64,000 nt of DNA from Alcanivorax limicola (GCF_019931215.1 NZ_JAIOUB010000001.1:372001-436000), one strand, 5' to 3'. Positions 1 to 9,846 are shown, counted from the first letter of the stretch. Notes: generated from the sequence alone by a model not told the origin. Translations and numbers: made by a program.

Positions 1-267
1 CAGCAGGCAGGGGAGCTGAAGGCGCTCGCCGACGCCCAGCTGGGCGGCGAGGCGTTGCTGCAGTTGCAACAACGCGGTTGCAACATTGGCGGGCACCGCG
101 TTCTCTTCCGCATGACAGATCTGCGGCCAGTCTTCGGGGGCGGACGGGCCAGCGGAAATGGCACACATCAGGCCATGGATCTCGGTCCAGGTCAGGGCAT
201 CCTCACCGGTTTCCCGGATAAAGGCATCGACGGTTTGCCGCAGACCGGGATTTTCAAGACTTTCCAT
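1..267 (-). CDS. UPF0149 (YgfB/YecA-like) family protein, partial
   Basis: The 89 N-terminal codons of a gene that runs off the left edge. Around residue 25 it reads HGLMCAISAGPSAPEDW, which matches the HGL-x-C/G helix motif at the start of YgfB/YecA proteins. ATG at 267 is chosen because an AAGAAGG Shine-Dalgarno-like stretch lies upstream; a nearby ATG at 275 is out of frame. The family consists of small alpha-helical proteins of poorly defined function, some of which carry a C-terminal SEC-C zinc motif that would lie outside this window. The family call rests on the N-terminal motif alone. Confidence 0.65.
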   Translation of the reverse strand, partial: MESLENPGLRQTVDAFIRETGEDALTWTEIHGLMCAISAGPSAPEDWPQICHAEENAVPANVATALLQLQQRLAAQLGVGERLQLPCLL

Positions 268-335
268 TTGAGCATGACCTTCTTGTTGGTGATCTTGTAG
301 GCGATTGGGCGCGAGTCTAGCATGCCGCCGGGGTA

Positions 336-1517
336 TCAGGCTTCTGCTTCGACCAGTCGGTTGCGGCCGGTGTTCTTGGCGCGATAAAGGGCCACGTCGG
401 CGCGCTGGAACAAGGAGTCCACGGTGTCGCCTTGGCGCCAGGTGGCGAGCCCGGCGGACAGGGTCACCTGGAACCCTGCCTGGCCGCCAAAATGAAGGCC
501 GGAGAGCGTGCTGCGCAGCCGTTCCAGTACCTGACGGATGTCGTGCGTGTCGCCTGCGGTCAGCAGAATAACGAACTCCTCGCCACCATAACGGGCAATC
601 AGATCGGAGCGCCGCAAGGTGTTACGGGCAGTTTCGGCGAAGCGAACCAGCACTTGATCACCGGCCTGATGTCCCCAGGTGTCATTGATTTTCTTGAAGT
701 GATCGAGGTCGATCAGCGCCAGATGCAGCGGGTTTCCCTGACGCTCTGCGCGGGCCATTTCTTCTTCGATCCGTTCCATGAAATGGCGACGATTGAACAG
801 ACCGGTGAGGCTGTCACGGATGGCCACTTCTTCCAGCCGCGCCATGGCATCCTGCAGCTGCTGGTTGATCTGTTCCAGATGGCGTTGTTGCGCTTGCAGC
901 GAGGTACGCTGATCCCGGTTTCGTTGTTGCAGGTTGTGAATATGACCGCCGACATAGATAAACCAGGCAAGCCCCATGGTCAGGATGCTCAGGTGCCCGA
1001 GGCTCAGTGACACGATCTTGTATTGCGGCGCATCAAGATACTCGACCACTTCCAGGGTGATAAAGCAGGCGAGCACAAACAATGCCATGACGATCATGCG
1101 TCGCCGGGCCAGCGCAAATACACCAAAGGTCATGACCATGAAGTAGATGGCCAGCATGGCGCCACGCATGTCACGGGAGTAATGCAGCAACAGGGTAATC
1201 AGCAGAATGCCGATGATCATCTGCGGGGTGGTCAGGCTGGGATCTCGCCAGCGCTCAGAAAATCCACCCTGAATCAGGAAAAACACCAACAGATTGAGCG
1301 CCAGCGTGCCGCCGAACAGCCACTGGTGAGGGGTGTCTGGCTCGAAGTAGCCGATTTGCATGCCCAGCAGCACGCCCCCCCATACCAGCAGATACGAGTA
1401 GATGGCCATTCTCTGGCGCCGCAGGCGCAGACTGCGGCGATGGTCCTGTGAAACGTTCAATGCTTTGACATTTCCCCCTGACGGCAGCTGCTCCTCGCAA
1501 ATCCCGCCTGATATCAC
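336..1517 (-). CDS. Membrane-anchored diguanylate cyclase (GGDEF)
   Basis: A 393-residue protein predicted to make cyclic di-GMP from two GTP at the inner membrane. Residues about 38-190 hold roughly six hydrophobic segments, followed by a Gln-rich coiled-coil linker (195-230) and a C-terminal GGDEF domain (about 231-390). The signature is GGEEF at 311-315, an active variant. An inhibitory I-site, RRSD, lies at 302-305, exactly five residues before it, so product feedback is expected. No EAL domain is present. The start is uncertain: GTG at 1517 gives the full length, and ATG at codon 37 would begin just before the first membrane segment. The sensory domain is not one I can name. Confidence 0.88.
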   Translation of the reverse strand: MISGGICEEQLPSGGNVKALNVSQDHRRSLRLRRQRMAIYSYLLVWGGVLLGMQIGYFEPDTPHQWLFGGTLALNLLVFFLIQGGFSERWRDPSLTTPQMIIGILLITLLLHYSRDMRGAMLAIYFMVMTFGVFALARRRMIVMALFVLACFITLEVVEYLDAPQYKIVSLSLGHLSILTMGLAWFIYVGGHIHNLQQRNRDQRTSLQAQQRHLEQINQQLQDAMARLEEVAIRDSLTGLFNRRHFMERIEEEMARAERQGNPLHLALIDLDHFKKINDTWGHQAGDQVLVRFAETARNTLRRSDLIARYGGEEFVILLTAGDTHDIRQVLERLRSTLSGLHFGGQAGFQVTLSAGLATWRQGDTVDSLFQRADVALYRAKNTGRNRLVEAEA

Positions 1518-1630
1518 ATTGATATCATGACACAGGTCCGGAAACGCGGCGATAGGCCCGGAGCGCAGGCGTGGCGGGGGGCGCCGGTGGGCGACGAACG
1601 GCTTGCCGCGTATCCGGTGCTGTGTCAGGA

Positions 1631-1659
1631 TTGACGCAAATTCAAACGAGCGTTTAACT
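1631..1659 (+). promoter_or_regulatory. Promoter with embedded PsrA-like operator
   Basis: TTGACG (1631-1636) and TTAACT (1654-1659) are separated by 17 bp, a good sigma-70 arrangement, and lie about 65 bp upstream of the acyl-CoA dehydrogenase start. The spacer contains CAAAC GAGC GTTTA (1643-1656), which fits the CAAAC-N2-4-GTTT consensus reported for the TetR-type fatty-acid regulator PsrA in Pseudomonas. A repressor bound there would block RNA polymerase directly. Both elements are read by eye. Confidence 0.55.
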
Positions 1660-1725
1660 GGCCGCGGGTCTCAGACATACCCCCGTCAGCCAGACGCGCA
1701 ACGGTCACCCACAGGAGTATGCGAA

Positions 1726-2832
1726 GTGGTCACGAGTCAGGATCTGCCATTTGATCTGTCACTGTCGGAGGAGCAGCGCATCGGTCGCGAGAGCATGCGC
1801 CGTTACGCAGAGCGACAGCTGCGCGCCATTGCCCGCGATGCCGATGAGGCCGGGGCTGCACCGGAGGGCTTTTATCAGGGCACCACAGAGCTGGGCCTGT
1901 CGCTGATGCCGATCCCGGAGGCGTTTGGCGGAGCCGGTATGCCGCGCTCGCCGGTGAGTAACGCGCTGAATGCGGAAGACCTGGGCAGCGGCGACATTTC
2001 ACTGGCACTCGGCACGCTGGCGCCCTTGTCCTTCATCAATGCACTGCTGGACTTCGGTGACGAAGCGCAGCAGGAGATGTTCCTGCCGCAACTGGCGCAG
2101 GAGCACTTCGTGCCGGCCACCGTGGCGCTGATGGAGCCCCGGGCCACCTTTGATCCGGCCAATCTGCACACACGGGCCGTGCGGGACGGGGATGACTACG
2201 TCCTGAACGGCGAGAAATCCATGGTGATTCTCGGGGCCAGCGCGGAGCTGGTTCTGGTGGTCGCCGAGCTGGACGGGGAGGGCGCCGCCGCGTTTGTGGT
2301 GCCGGCAGGCAGCCAGGGGCTGAGCGCCAAAGCCGAGCCCTATATGGGCCTGCGGGCGGTGGAAGTGGCTACGTTGACGCTGGATCAGGTGCGTGTCGGT
2401 GCCGCACATCGGCTGATGCAGTTTGATCTGGAGCGTCTCGTTGATCTGGGCCGGATCGGCACAGCGGCCCTCGCGGTGGGCTGTTGCCAGGCCGTGCTGG
2501 ATTACTGCATTCCCTACGTCAAGGAGCGCAAGGCCTTCGGCGAGCCGATCGCATGGCGCCAGTCGGTAGCGTTCATGGTGGCCGATATCGCGATTGAACT
2601 GGAAGGGATGCGGTTGCTGGTCCTGCGTGCGGCAAGCCGTGCAGAGCAGGGGCTGCCGTTCCACCGGGAAGCCCATCTGGCGCGTGTTTACGCCGCCGAA
2701 AAAGCCATGCAGATCGGCACCAACGGCGTCCAGTTGTTTGGCGGCGCCGGCTTCGTGCGCGACTACCCGCTGGAGATGTGGTACCGCAATCTGCGCGCCA
2801 TTGGCGTGCTGGATGGCGCCGCACTGGTTTAA
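1726..2832 (+). CDS. Acyl-CoA dehydrogenase family protein, atypical active site
   Basis: A 368-residue flavoprotein of the acyl-CoA dehydrogenase fold, expected to oxidise acyl-CoA thioesters and pass electrons to ETF. The N-terminal helical domain begins at DLSLSEEQRIGRESMRRYA. The middle domain carries MEPRATFD, a variant of the ITEPGAGSD signature, and the C-terminal helical domain contains LFGGAGFVRDYPLEMWYRNLRAI. The usual catalytic motif EGT reads D363-G-A, and the protein stops five residues later, without the usual IQxLVIAR helix. No shifted frame restores that helix. The GTG start at 1726 is chosen for AGGAG eight bases upstream; an open frame extends to 1603 without such support. 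It is probably co-transcribed with the next dehydrogenase. Confidence 0.82.
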   Translation: MVTSQDLPFDLSLSEEQRIGRESMRRYAERQLRAIARDADEAGAAPEGFYQGTTELGLSLMPIPEAFGGAGMPRSPVSNALNAEDLGSGDISLALGTLAPLSFINALLDFGDEAQQEMFLPQLAQEHFVPATVALMEPRATFDPANLHTRAVRDGDDYVLNGEKSMVILGASAELVLVVAELDGEGAAAFVVPAGSQGLSAKAEPYMGLRAVEVATLTLDQVRVGAAHRLMQFDLERLVDLGRIGTAALAVGCCQAVLDYCIPYVKERKAFGEPIAWRQSVAFMVADIAIELEGMRLLVLRAASRAEQGLPFHREAHLARVYAAEKAMQIGTNGVQLFGGAGFVRDYPLEMWYRNLRAIGVLDGAALV

Positions 2833-2905
2833 CCCGACCGATTCCTGGCCGCCGGCAACATCGCCTGGCTGGCTGACTGAATATGTCTACTGAAAGAGAC
2901 GCGTC

Positions 2906-4108
2906 ATGATCAATCTCGAATTGCCGCAAAAGTTGCTGACCGTGCAGAAGATGAGCCACCAGGTGGCCAGCGGTGTTTTTCGCCCCATCTCCCGCAAGTA
3001 CGACCGCATCGAGCACTGCGATACGCCGGAAGAACTCAAGCCCATCGCCCAGATGATGGCGGCGATGCGTCCCAGCCGGGCCAAGAAAGAAGCGCGGCCG
3101 GAGGATGGCAGCACCGTTAACGGTGCCAACCTGTCCGGTATCGTCGGGGCAGAGGAGCTGTGCTGGGGGGATGTGGGGCTACTGCTTTCGATCCCCGGTT
3201 CCGGCCTGGGCAACGCCGCCATCATGGCGGTGGGCACCCCGGAGCAAAAAGAGGAATTCGGCAAGCTGTACTGCGCCATGGCGATTACCGAGCCGGGTGC
3301 CGGTTCGGACTCCGCAGCCGTGTCCACCACCGCACGCCTGGAAGGCGACGAGTGGGTGCTTAACGGCGAAAAGATCTATTGCACCGCTGGCCAGCGCTGC
3401 GACGCCATCGTCGTCTGGGCCACCCTGGACAAGAGCAAGGGCAAGGCGGCGATCAAGTCCTTCATCGTGCCCCAGGGCGCGCCGGGCATGTCGCTGGTGC
3501 GGGTCGAAGACAAGATGGGCCTGCGTATCTCGGATACGGCGGCGTTGTCCTTCGATGAATGTCGGATTCCCAAGACCAATATCCTGGGCTCAGCAGAGGT
3601 CGCAGACACGGAAGAGGCGCGCAAGAAGGCCTTCGGCGGTGTCATGCAGACCTTCGACAACACCCGCCCGCAGGTGGCGGCCATGGCGCTGGGTGTTGCC
3701 AGAGCAGCGTTGGAAATAGCCCGTGAACTTCTTGAAAAAGAAGGGGTTAAGGCTGATTACTCGAAATCACTTTACAATAGCTCGGCGATTGAAGCGGAGC
3801 TGTACCGGATGGAAGCCGACCTGGATGCGGCCCGCCTGATGACCTACAAGGCGGCGTGGATGGCGGACAACGGCCAGCCCAATTCCAAAGAGGCCTCCAT
3901 GTGCAAGGCCAAGGCCGGGCGCATGGGCAATCAGGTCACCCTCAAGTGTGTCGAGCTGTGTGGTGAGCTGGGTTACTCCGAGCGCTTCTTGCTGGAGAAG
4001 CTGGCCCGGGATTCCAAGATCATCGATATCTTCGAAGGCACCCAGCAGATCCAGCAGTTGATTGTCGCCCGCAACCTGCTTGGCCTGTCCTCCCGGGAAC
4101 TCAAGTAA
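2906..4108 (+). CDS. Acyl-CoA dehydrogenase (FadE-like)
   Basis: A 400-residue FAD-dependent enzyme for the first step of beta-oxidation, or for catabolism of a branched or short acyl-CoA. The first family signature reads AITEPGAGSDSAAVS. The C-terminal domain ends with DIFEGTQQIQQLIVARNLLG, giving the conserved Glu377 base in the FEGT motif. It therefore looks fully active, unlike its upstream neighbour, from which it is separated by 73 bp on the same strand. The pair could act on related substrates, or the upstream protein could be a partner. Substrate chain length cannot be read from the sequence. Confidence 0.9.
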   Translation: MINLELPQKLLTVQKMSHQVASGVFRPISRKYDRIEHCDTPEELKPIAQMMAAMRPSRAKKEARPEDGSTVNGANLSGIVGAEELCWGDVGLLLSIPGSGLGNAAIMAVGTPEQKEEFGKLYCAMAITEPGAGSDSAAVSTTARLEGDEWVLNGEKIYCTAGQRCDAIVVWATLDKSKGKAAIKSFIVPQGAPGMSLVRVEDKMGLRISDTAALSFDECRIPKTNILGSAEVADTEEARKKAFGGVMQTFDNTRPQVAAMALGVARAALEIARELLEKEGVKADYSKSLYNSSAIEAELYRMEADLDAARLMTYKAAWMADNGQPNSKEASMCKAKAGRMGNQVTLKCVELCGELGYSERFLLEKLARDSKIIDIFEGTQQIQQLIVARNLLGLSSRELK

Positions 4109-4219
4109 CCCGGCTGGCCGGTTCCGCACCGGCGGGGCGCCGGTACACGGGCTGACGCTGGTGTATCGGCGCCGGATTGCCTATGGTTGCTGCTTATTCC
4201 TGTCTGAGGGGGCGCAAGC

Positions 4220-5011
4220 ATGGCACTGACCAACAAGGTTATCTGGATTACCGGCGCATCCAGCGGCATCGGCGAGGCGCTGGCGCGGGCCATGAGCCGC
4301 CAGGGCGCGCGGCTGGTGTTGTCGGCGCGGCGCGAAGACGAGCTGGAACGGGTGCGTGCCAGCCTGGAGCACCCCGAGCGGCATCTGGTGCTGCCACTGG
4401 ATCTGACCAACAGCGACAGCTTTGCCGCGGCGGTGGAGCAGGTGCTGGGCAGTTGCCAGCGCATCGATATGCTGGTCAACAATGGCGGTATCAGCCAGCG
4501 CTCGAAGGTGATTGATACGGATCTGGCCGTTGATCGCCGGGTCATGGAAGTGAACTACTTCGGCGCCATCGGGCTGACCAAGGCTGTGTTACCCGCCATG
4601 CGACGCGCGGGTGGCGGCCAGATCATGGTGATCTCCAGTCTGGTGGGAGAGCTGCCGACGCCGATGCGCTCGGCTTACTGCGCCAGCAAGCACGCCCTGC
4701 ACGGCTGGTTCGAGGCCCTCCGGGCCGAGGAATATGAGCACAACATCCATATTCTGATGGTCATGCCGGGCTTTATCCGCACCAATGTCTCCATTAATGC
4801 AGTGACCGCTGACGGCTCAGCCCATGGCGTCATGGACGATCATCAGGCCGCCGGGCTGGATGTGGACGTGTGCGCCGGACGCATACTCCGTGCCGTGCAG
4901 CGCGGCCGCGAGCAGGTTATCATTGGCGGCCGCGAAGTGGCCGGTATCTGGCTGAAACGCCTGTTCCCGTCGCTGTATCGCAAAGTCATCCGTCGTATAA
5001 AGGTAACCTGA
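4220..5011 (+). CDS. Short-chain dehydrogenase/reductase
   Basis: A 263-residue classical SDR. The N-terminal Rossmann motif is ITGASSGIGEALARAM, NNGGIS follows as the NAG-type structural motif, the catalytic Ser lies in VISSLVG, and the active-site pair is Y-C-A-S-K. The C-terminal tail (about 225-263) is basic and hydrophobic (GIWLKRLFPSLYRKVIRR) and could associate with the membrane, as in DHRS7-like enzymes. The ATG at 4220 follows a GGGGGCG stretch. The stop codon is directly followed by the ttcA start, so the two are probably co-transcribed. The substrate is unknown. Confidence 0.85.
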   Translation: MALTNKVIWITGASSGIGEALARAMSRQGARLVLSARREDELERVRASLEHPERHLVLPLDLTNSDSFAAAVEQVLGSCQRIDMLVNNGGISQRSKVIDTDLAVDRRVMEVNYFGAIGLTKAVLPAMRRAGGGQIMVISSLVGELPTPMRSAYCASKHALHGWFEALRAEEYEHNIHILMVMPGFIRTNVSINAVTADGSAHGVMDDHQAAGLDVDVCAGRILRAVQRGREQVIIGGREVAGIWLKRLFPSLYRKVIRRIKVT

Positions 5012-5929
5012 ATGTCCGGCACCGGTGTGCAATTCCATGACGCTGCTGAATCTGATAGCGCTGACACGGCTGCGGCTGATGCCAGCGTTCGACCTGGGCA
5101 GCGGCTCAAGCTGAACAAGCTGCAGAAGCGCCTGCGCCGGGAAGTGGGCAAGGCGATTGCCGATTTCAACATGATTCAGGATGGCGACCGCATCATGGTG
5201 TGCCTGTCCGGCGGCAAGGATTCCTACACCATGCTGGATATCCTGCGTAATCTGCAGCATTCGGCGCCGGTGCAGTTCGAGCTGGTCGCGGTGAATCTGG
5301 ATCAGAAGCAGCCGGGCTTTCCCGAGCATGTGTTGCCCGCGTATCTCGAAGCAGAGGGCGTGCCGTTTCATATCCTGGAAAAGGACACCTATTCCATCGT
5401 TCGGGAGAAAACCCCCGAAGGCAAGACCACCTGCGCCCTGTGTTCGCGCCTGCGCCGGGGCAGCCTGTATGGCTTTGCGGAGGAAATCGGCGCCACCAAG
5501 ATCGCGCTGGGCCATCATCGCGACGACATGATCGAGACGCTGTTTCTGAACATGTTCTTCGGCGGCAAGATGAAGGCCATGCCGCCCAAATTGCGCAGTG
5601 ATGATGGGCGTAATGTGGTCATTCGCCCGCTGGCCTACTGCCGCGAGAAGGATATTGCCCGTTACGCCGCATTGCGCGAATACCCGATCATTCCCTGCAA
5701 CCTGTGCGGCTCCCAGGAAAATCTCCAGCGCCAGGCCGTGAAGGCCATGCTGCAGGAATGGGATCGCAAGCACCCCGGACGGATCGAAAGCATCTTCACG
5801 GCGATGCAGAACATTGCTCCCTCTCAGATGGCAGATACCCGCCTGTTTGATTTCGCCAGCCTGGAGGAGGGCGTCTCCCGGGGCGGCGCTCAGGCGCACA
5901 AGCTGGACCTTGTAAACCTGTTCCACTGA
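5012..5929 (+). CDS. ttcA: tRNA 2-thiocytidine biosynthesis protein TtcA
   Basis: A 305-residue enzyme that thiolates cytidine 32 of certain tRNAs using ATP and an iron-sulfur cluster. The PP-loop SGGKDS lies at residues 66-71. The cluster-binding pair C141-A-L-C144 and a second pair C229-N-L-C232 are in the positions expected of Ttc[15 protein letters not shown] is typical of the family. The first 35 residues form a poorly conserved, acidic and probably disordered extension. The start immediately follows the SDR stop codon with no gap. Confidence 0.95.
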   Translation: MSGTGVQFHDAAESDSADTAAADASVRPGQRLKLNKLQKRLRREVGKAIADFNMIQDGDRIMVCLSGGKDSYTMLDILRNLQHSAPVQFELVAVNLDQKQPGFPEHVLPAYLEAEGVPFHILEKDTYSIVREKTPEGKTTCALCSRLRRGSLYGFAEEIGATKIALGHHRDDMIETLFLNMFFGGKMKAMPPKLRSDDGRNVVIRPLAYCREKDIARYAALREYPIIPCNLCGSQENLQRQAVKAMLQEWDRKHPGRIESIFTAMQNIAPSQMADTRLFDFASLEEGVSRGGAQAHKLDLVNLFH

Positions 5930-6127
5930 CCCGATTAATCTGATGCAGCGGCTTTGATTCAACTGACTGCCGGGTCAGGGCAATGACCGCCATCCGGCGC
6001 ATGAATTGCTGCGGGGTTTCCGTTAAAATCGCCGCTTTCCGCGTGTCGGGTGGCTGAATCAGCACCGCCATCCGCGTTCACCACCGACACATGTACCTTG
6101 CTTCTTGACCGAAAGGGTAGCAGCACT

Positions 6128-8299
6128 ATGACCGATCGCATTCGCCAGGGCGCTCTCGAAATCGCCCCCGTTCTCTACGATCTCGTTGAAAAAGAGATTG
6201 CTCCGGGCACCGGTGTCGACACCGCCCGGTTCTGGGCCGAACTGGAAAAAATCCTGACCGACCTGGTACCGAAGAACAAGGCGCTGCTGGCCAAGCGTGA
6301 TGAGCTTCAGACGCGCATTGATGCCTGGCATCAGGCGCGCAAGGGCCAGAAGATCGACATGGCCGAGTACAAGGCGTTCCTGACCGAGATCGGCTATCTG
6401 TTGCCGGAAGGTGACGATTTCCAGATCAGCACGGAAAACGTGGACGCTGAAGTCGCCCGCATTGCCGGCCCGCAGCTGGTGGTGCCGGTGATGAATGCAC
6501 GCTTCTCCCTGAACGCGGCCAACGCGCGCTGGGGCAGCCTGTATGACGCGCTTTACGGCGGCGACGTGATTTCCGAAGACGGCGGCGCTGAGCGTGGCGG
6601 TGCCTATAACCCGAAACGTGGCGCCAAAGTCATTGAATGGGCGCGCAACTTCCTTGATCAGTCCGCACCGCTGGCGCAGGGCTCACACAAGGACGCCACC
6701 GGTTACGCCATCGTTGACGGCGCGCTTGTAGTGCGCACCGCTAACGGAGAAACCGGGCTTCAGGAGCCGGCACAACTGGTCGGTTACGTTGGTGATGCCG
6801 CCAGCCCCACCGGCATTCTGGTACGCCGCAACGACCTGCACGTGGAAATCCAGTTTGACGCCAGCCATCCGATTGGCGCGGAAGACAAGGCGCACATCAA
6901 GGATTTGCTGCTGGAATCCGCGATTACCGCGATCCAGGACTGCGAAGACTCCGTGGCCGCCGTCGATGCGGATGACAAGACCGTGGTCTACCGCAACTGG
7001 CTGGGCCTGATGAAAGGCGACCTGCAGGAATCCTTCCAGAAAGGCGGCAAGACCCTGACCCGCAAGCTGAACGCAGATCGCGAGTACACCGCAGCGGATG
7101 GTGGCAAGCTGGTGTTGCCGGGCCGCTCCCTGTTGCTGGTGCGCAACGTCGGTCACCTGATGACCAACAATGCCGTGTTATTCAACGGTGAAGAAGTGCC
7201 TGAGGGCATTCTGGATGGCATGGTCACGGTGCTGGCCGCCATGCACGACCTGCAGAAGCAGGACGGCGCGCGCAACAGCCGTACCGGCTCCGTGTATATC
7301 GTGAAGCCGAAGATGCACGGCCCTGAAGAAGTCGCCTTTGCGGTGGAGCTGTTCGGTCGCGTGGAAGACGCGCTGGGCCTGGCACGCAACACCCTGAAGA
7401 TCGGCATCATGGATGAAGAGCGCCGCACCACGGTGAATCTGAAAGCCTGTATCCGGGAAGCGAAGGAACGGGTGATCTTTATCAACACCGGCTTCCTGGA
7501 TCGCACTGGTGATGAGATCCATACCTCCATGGAAGCTGGCGCCATGGTGCGCAAGGGCGGCATGAAGCAGCAGCCCTGGATCAATGCCTACGAAGACTGG
7601 AACGTGGATATCGGCCTGAACACCGGCCTCAAGGGGCGCGCGCAGATCGGCAAGGGCATGTGGGCCATGCCGGACGAAATGAAGGCGATGATGGAGGCCA
7701 AGATCGGCCATCCGAAAGCCGGCGCCAGCTGTGCCTGGGTACCGTCACCCACCGCAGCGACCCTGCATGTGACCCATTACCACCAGGTCAAGGTGGCGGA
7801 CATTCAGGAGCAGCTCAAGCGCCGCGCCCGTGCCAGCCTGGACGATATCCTGACGGTGCCGCTGGCGCCGGACACCAACTGGTCTGCCGAAGAGATCAAG
7901 CAGGAACTGGACAACAACTGCCAGGGCATCCTCGGCTATGTGGTGCGCTGGATCGACCAGGGCGTCGGTTGCTCCAAGGTGCCAGACATCAACAATGTCG
8001 GCCTGATGGAAGACCGCGCGACACTGCGTATCTCCAGCCAGCATATTGCCAACTGGCTGCATCACGGTGTCTGCACCGCAGACCAGGTGATGGAGGCGAT
8101 GAAGCGTATGGCTGCGGTGGTTGACGAGCAGAATGCGGCTGATCCTGCCTACCGCAAGATGGCGCCGGACTTCGACGGCAATGTCGCGTTCGAAGCGGCC
8201 TGCGAGCTGGTCTTCAAGGGCCGCGAGCAGCCCAGCGGCTACACCGAGCCCGTCCTGCACCGTCGCCGCCTGGAAGCCAAGGCCAAGTACGGACTGTAA
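6128..8299 (+). CDS. glcB: Malate synthase G
   Basis: Condenses glyoxylate and acetyl-CoA to malate, the second glyoxylate-shunt step needed for growth on acetate or fatty acids. From ATG 6128 the protein is 723 residues, the same length as E. coli GlcB. The open frame extends 26 codons further upstream, but the extra residues do not look like the family and [14 protein letters not shown] is a typical start. [17 protein letters not shown] and the surrounding blocks belong to the TIM-barrel active site, and [19 protein letters not shown] is the strongly conserved region. It stands alone, with about 200 bp of leader before it. The shunt partner isocitrate lyase is not in the window. Confidence 0.97.
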   Translation: MTDRIRQGALEIAPVLYDLVEKEIAPGTGVDTARFWAELEKILTDLVPKNKALLAKRDELQTRIDAWHQARKGQKIDMAEYKAFLTEIGYLLPEGDDFQISTENVDAEVARIAGPQLVVPVMNARFSLNAANARWGSLYDALYGGDVISEDGGAERGGAYNPKRGAKVIEWARNFLDQSAPLAQGSHKDATGYAIVDGALVVRTANGETGLQEPAQLVGYVGDAASPTGILVRRNDLHVEIQFDASHPIGAEDKAHIKDLLLESAITAIQDCEDSVAAVDADDKTVVYRNWLGLMKGDLQESFQKGGKTLTRKLNADREYTAADGGKLVLPGRSLLLVRNVGHLMTNNAVLFNGEEVPEGILDGMVTVLAAMHDLQKQDGARNSRTGSVYIVKPKMHGPEEVAFAVELFGRVEDALGLARNTLKIGIMDEERRTTVNLKACIREAKERVIFINTGFLDRTGDEIHTSMEAGAMVRKGGMKQQPWINAYEDWNVDIGLNTGLKGRAQIGKGMWAMPDEMKAMMEAKIGHPKAGASCAWVPSPTAATLHVTHYHQVKVADIQEQLKRRARASLDDILTVPLAPDTNWSAEEIKQELDNNCQGILGYVVRWIDQGVGCSKVPDINNVGLMEDRATLRISSQHIANWLHHGVCTADQVMEAMKRMAAVVDEQNAADPAYRKMAPDFDGNVAFEAACELVFKGREQPSGYTEPVLHRRRLEAKAKYGL

Positions 8300-8303
8300 G
8301 ACC

Positions 8304-8322
8304 AGCGCCCTGGCGGGGTGCT
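8304..8322. terminator. Weak hairpin between convergent genes
   Basis: AGCGCCC and GGGTGCT can pair (7 bp including one G-U) around a 5-base loop, immediately after glcB and touching the stop codon of the minus-strand gene. No T-run follows, so intrinsic termination is doubtful. Confidence 0.3.
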
Positions 8323-9118
8323 ACAGGACCTCGACCCGGACCTGCAGGGTGATCTCCTCACGGCCTGATTGGCGTTGACCGCCAGTCAGGCCCTGACGGG
8401 AGCCGCTATCCTCTTGCGTCAGCCCACCCAGATCATGCCATTGTCCCGGGGACAGCTGCAGTGTGCTGTGCGCCGACTGGGTGTGCATTTCTCCCGTATT
8501 CCTTTGCTCATCAAAACGCTGTTCTACTGTCAGCCGGATCTGACCGTCCGGCAACAGCTGGGGTGTCACGGCAATGCCCTGAAGCAGGGGTAATACGCTG
8601 GTGTTACCCGGCCCATAACCCGACAGTTGCAACAGATTGCCGCGATCAATAAATGCATCATGGCCGTCCAGCGTATTGATGCTGTAGTGGTCATCGCGCT
8701 GCTGTTGCTGGCGATCGCGCAGAATGACGACGTTGCCGCGTACATTGCCACGCTGATCCACAGACCCGCTCATTGATGCATCGTCTTGCTGACTGCTGCC
8801 ACTGGCGCTGCGGCGCAGGCTGATGCGCACACTGCGTGGTGCCCGGTCGATATCTGCGATCAGTCGGGTGATGTCACTGAAACTCTCCGCTGTGGTGCGG
8901 ATCACCAGCCGTCCCTGGTAGTGGCCAATGCTGCCGCCGGGGGCCAGCAAAGGCTCGATGAGTGGGATCAGAGCCTGCCCGCCGAGCGTGTCGACGATAT
9001 GGGTTTCCATCCGCTCGCTGGACGCCGCCTGTGCACTGTGCGGGGTAAAAGGCATGTGCAGCAGCACGGCGGTAGCCAGAACTGCTGTCAGAAGTCTGCT
9101 CAGATGACGTCTGTTCAT
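8321..9118 (-). CDS. Exported secretin N-domain-like protein
   Basis: A 265-residue protein with a clear Sec signal peptide (hydrophobic core about 9-22, then HSAQA-ASS as a likely cleavage site). Residues about 40-95 (GSIGHYQGRLVIRTT and ITRLIADIDRAPRSVRISLR) resemble the N1/secretin-short domain that precedes secretin barrels: a beta-alpha-beta unit ending in an I-x-x-L-D type strand. The rest is Gln/Ser/Arg-rich with a beta-rich C-terminus (STLQLSPGQWHDLGG). There is no full secretin barrel, so it may be an accessory or pilotin-like periplasmic protein. It is divergent from the TrmB-like gene. Function unknown. Confidence 0.6.
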   Translation of the reverse strand: MNRRHLSRLLTAVLATAVLLHMPFTPHSAQAASSERMETHIVDTLGGQALIPLIEPLLAPGGSIGHYQGRLVIRTTAESFSDITRLIADIDRAPRSVRISLRRSASGSSQQDDASMSGSVDQRGNVRGNVVILRDRQQQQRDDHYSINTLDGHDAFIDRGNLLQLSGYGPGNTSVLPLLQGIAVTPQLLPDGQIRLTVEQRFDEQRNTGEMHTQSAHSTLQLSPGQWHDLGGLTQEDSGSRQGLTGGQRQSGREEITLQVRVEVL

Positions 9119-9177
9119 GATTTCTCCGTTATCATGCGTGCCGGTCCGTGAATACGGTCAGTGAATAAGGGTAACCC

Positions 9178-9846
9178 ATGTTCGGCAATAGCAAACCGGT
9201 CGTCAGTAATCAGACCGGGATTCATCAGGATTTGTTCAGAACGGTGCAGCGCCATCTGACCCGCACCTGGCAGGCGCCGGTGGCGGAGCATACCAGAGCC
9301 GCCTTCGCCGAGGCGCTGGCCTGGTTGGCGGAGCGCCAGGATGCCCCGGTGATTCTGGACTCCGGGTGCGGCACCGCGCGTTCCTCTCGCTGGCTGGCCG
9401 CACAACACCCGGGCGCGGCAGTGATTGGAATAGACCAGTCCGCACACCGGCTGGCGCGCGGCCGTGATGCCGGGGCCCTGCCAGATAATCTGTTGTTGCT
9501 GCGCGCTGAGTGCGCCGATTTCTGGCGCCTGGCCGAGGAGGGCGGGTGGCGCCTGATGGCGCACTACCTGCTGTATCCGAATCCCTGGCCGAAGGCGGCC
9601 CATCTCAAGCGCCGCTGGCACGGGCACCCGGTATTTCCCTCATTGCTGAATCTCGGCGGCACGCTGGAAGTGCGCAGCAACTGGCCGATATATCTGCAGG
9701 AAATGCAGGCGGCTCTGGGCCAGGCGGCAATTCCGTCGACCCTGGACGAATTACCTGCTGACGCAGGGGAAGCCGTCACCGACTTCGAGCTGAAGTATCT
9801 CCATAGCGGGCATGCCCTGTGGCGTTTACAGGCACAGCTACCCTGA
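9178..9846 (+). CDS. TrmB-like SAM-dependent methyltransferase
   Basis: A 222-residue class I methyltransferase. The SAM-binding motif I is ILDSGCGTARSSRWLA (about 57-72), followed by VIGIDQSAHRL as the acidic-ending strand beta 2. LLYPNPWPKAAHLKRRW closely follows the PDPWPKxxHxKRR motif of tRNA (guanine-N7) methyltransferase. It is therefore either TrmB itself or a paralogue; the N-terminal half is shorter and less basic than in canonical TrmB. The start is the only ATG near the divergent spacer. Confidence 0.75.
   Translation: MFGNSKPVVSNQTGIHQDLFRTVQRHLTRTWQAPVAEHTRAAFAEALAWLAERQDAPVILDSGCGTARSSRWLAAQHPGAAVIGIDQSAHRLARGRDAGALPDNLLLLRAECADFWRLAEEGGWRLMAHYLLYPNPWPKAAHLKRRWHGHPVFPSLLNLGGTLEVRSNWPIYLQEMQAALGQAAIPSTLDELPADAGEAVTDFELKYLHSGHALWRLQAQLP

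Noticed and set aside
2760..2905. Frameshift at the end of the first acyl-CoA dehydrogenase
   Set aside because: No alternative frame encodes the usual C-terminal helix, so the shorter end appears genuine.
4817..5962. Long open frame on the minus strand opposite the SDR and ttcA
   Set aside because: Both plus-strand genes are clearly recognised; the antisense product has no family features and is a by-product of high GC content.
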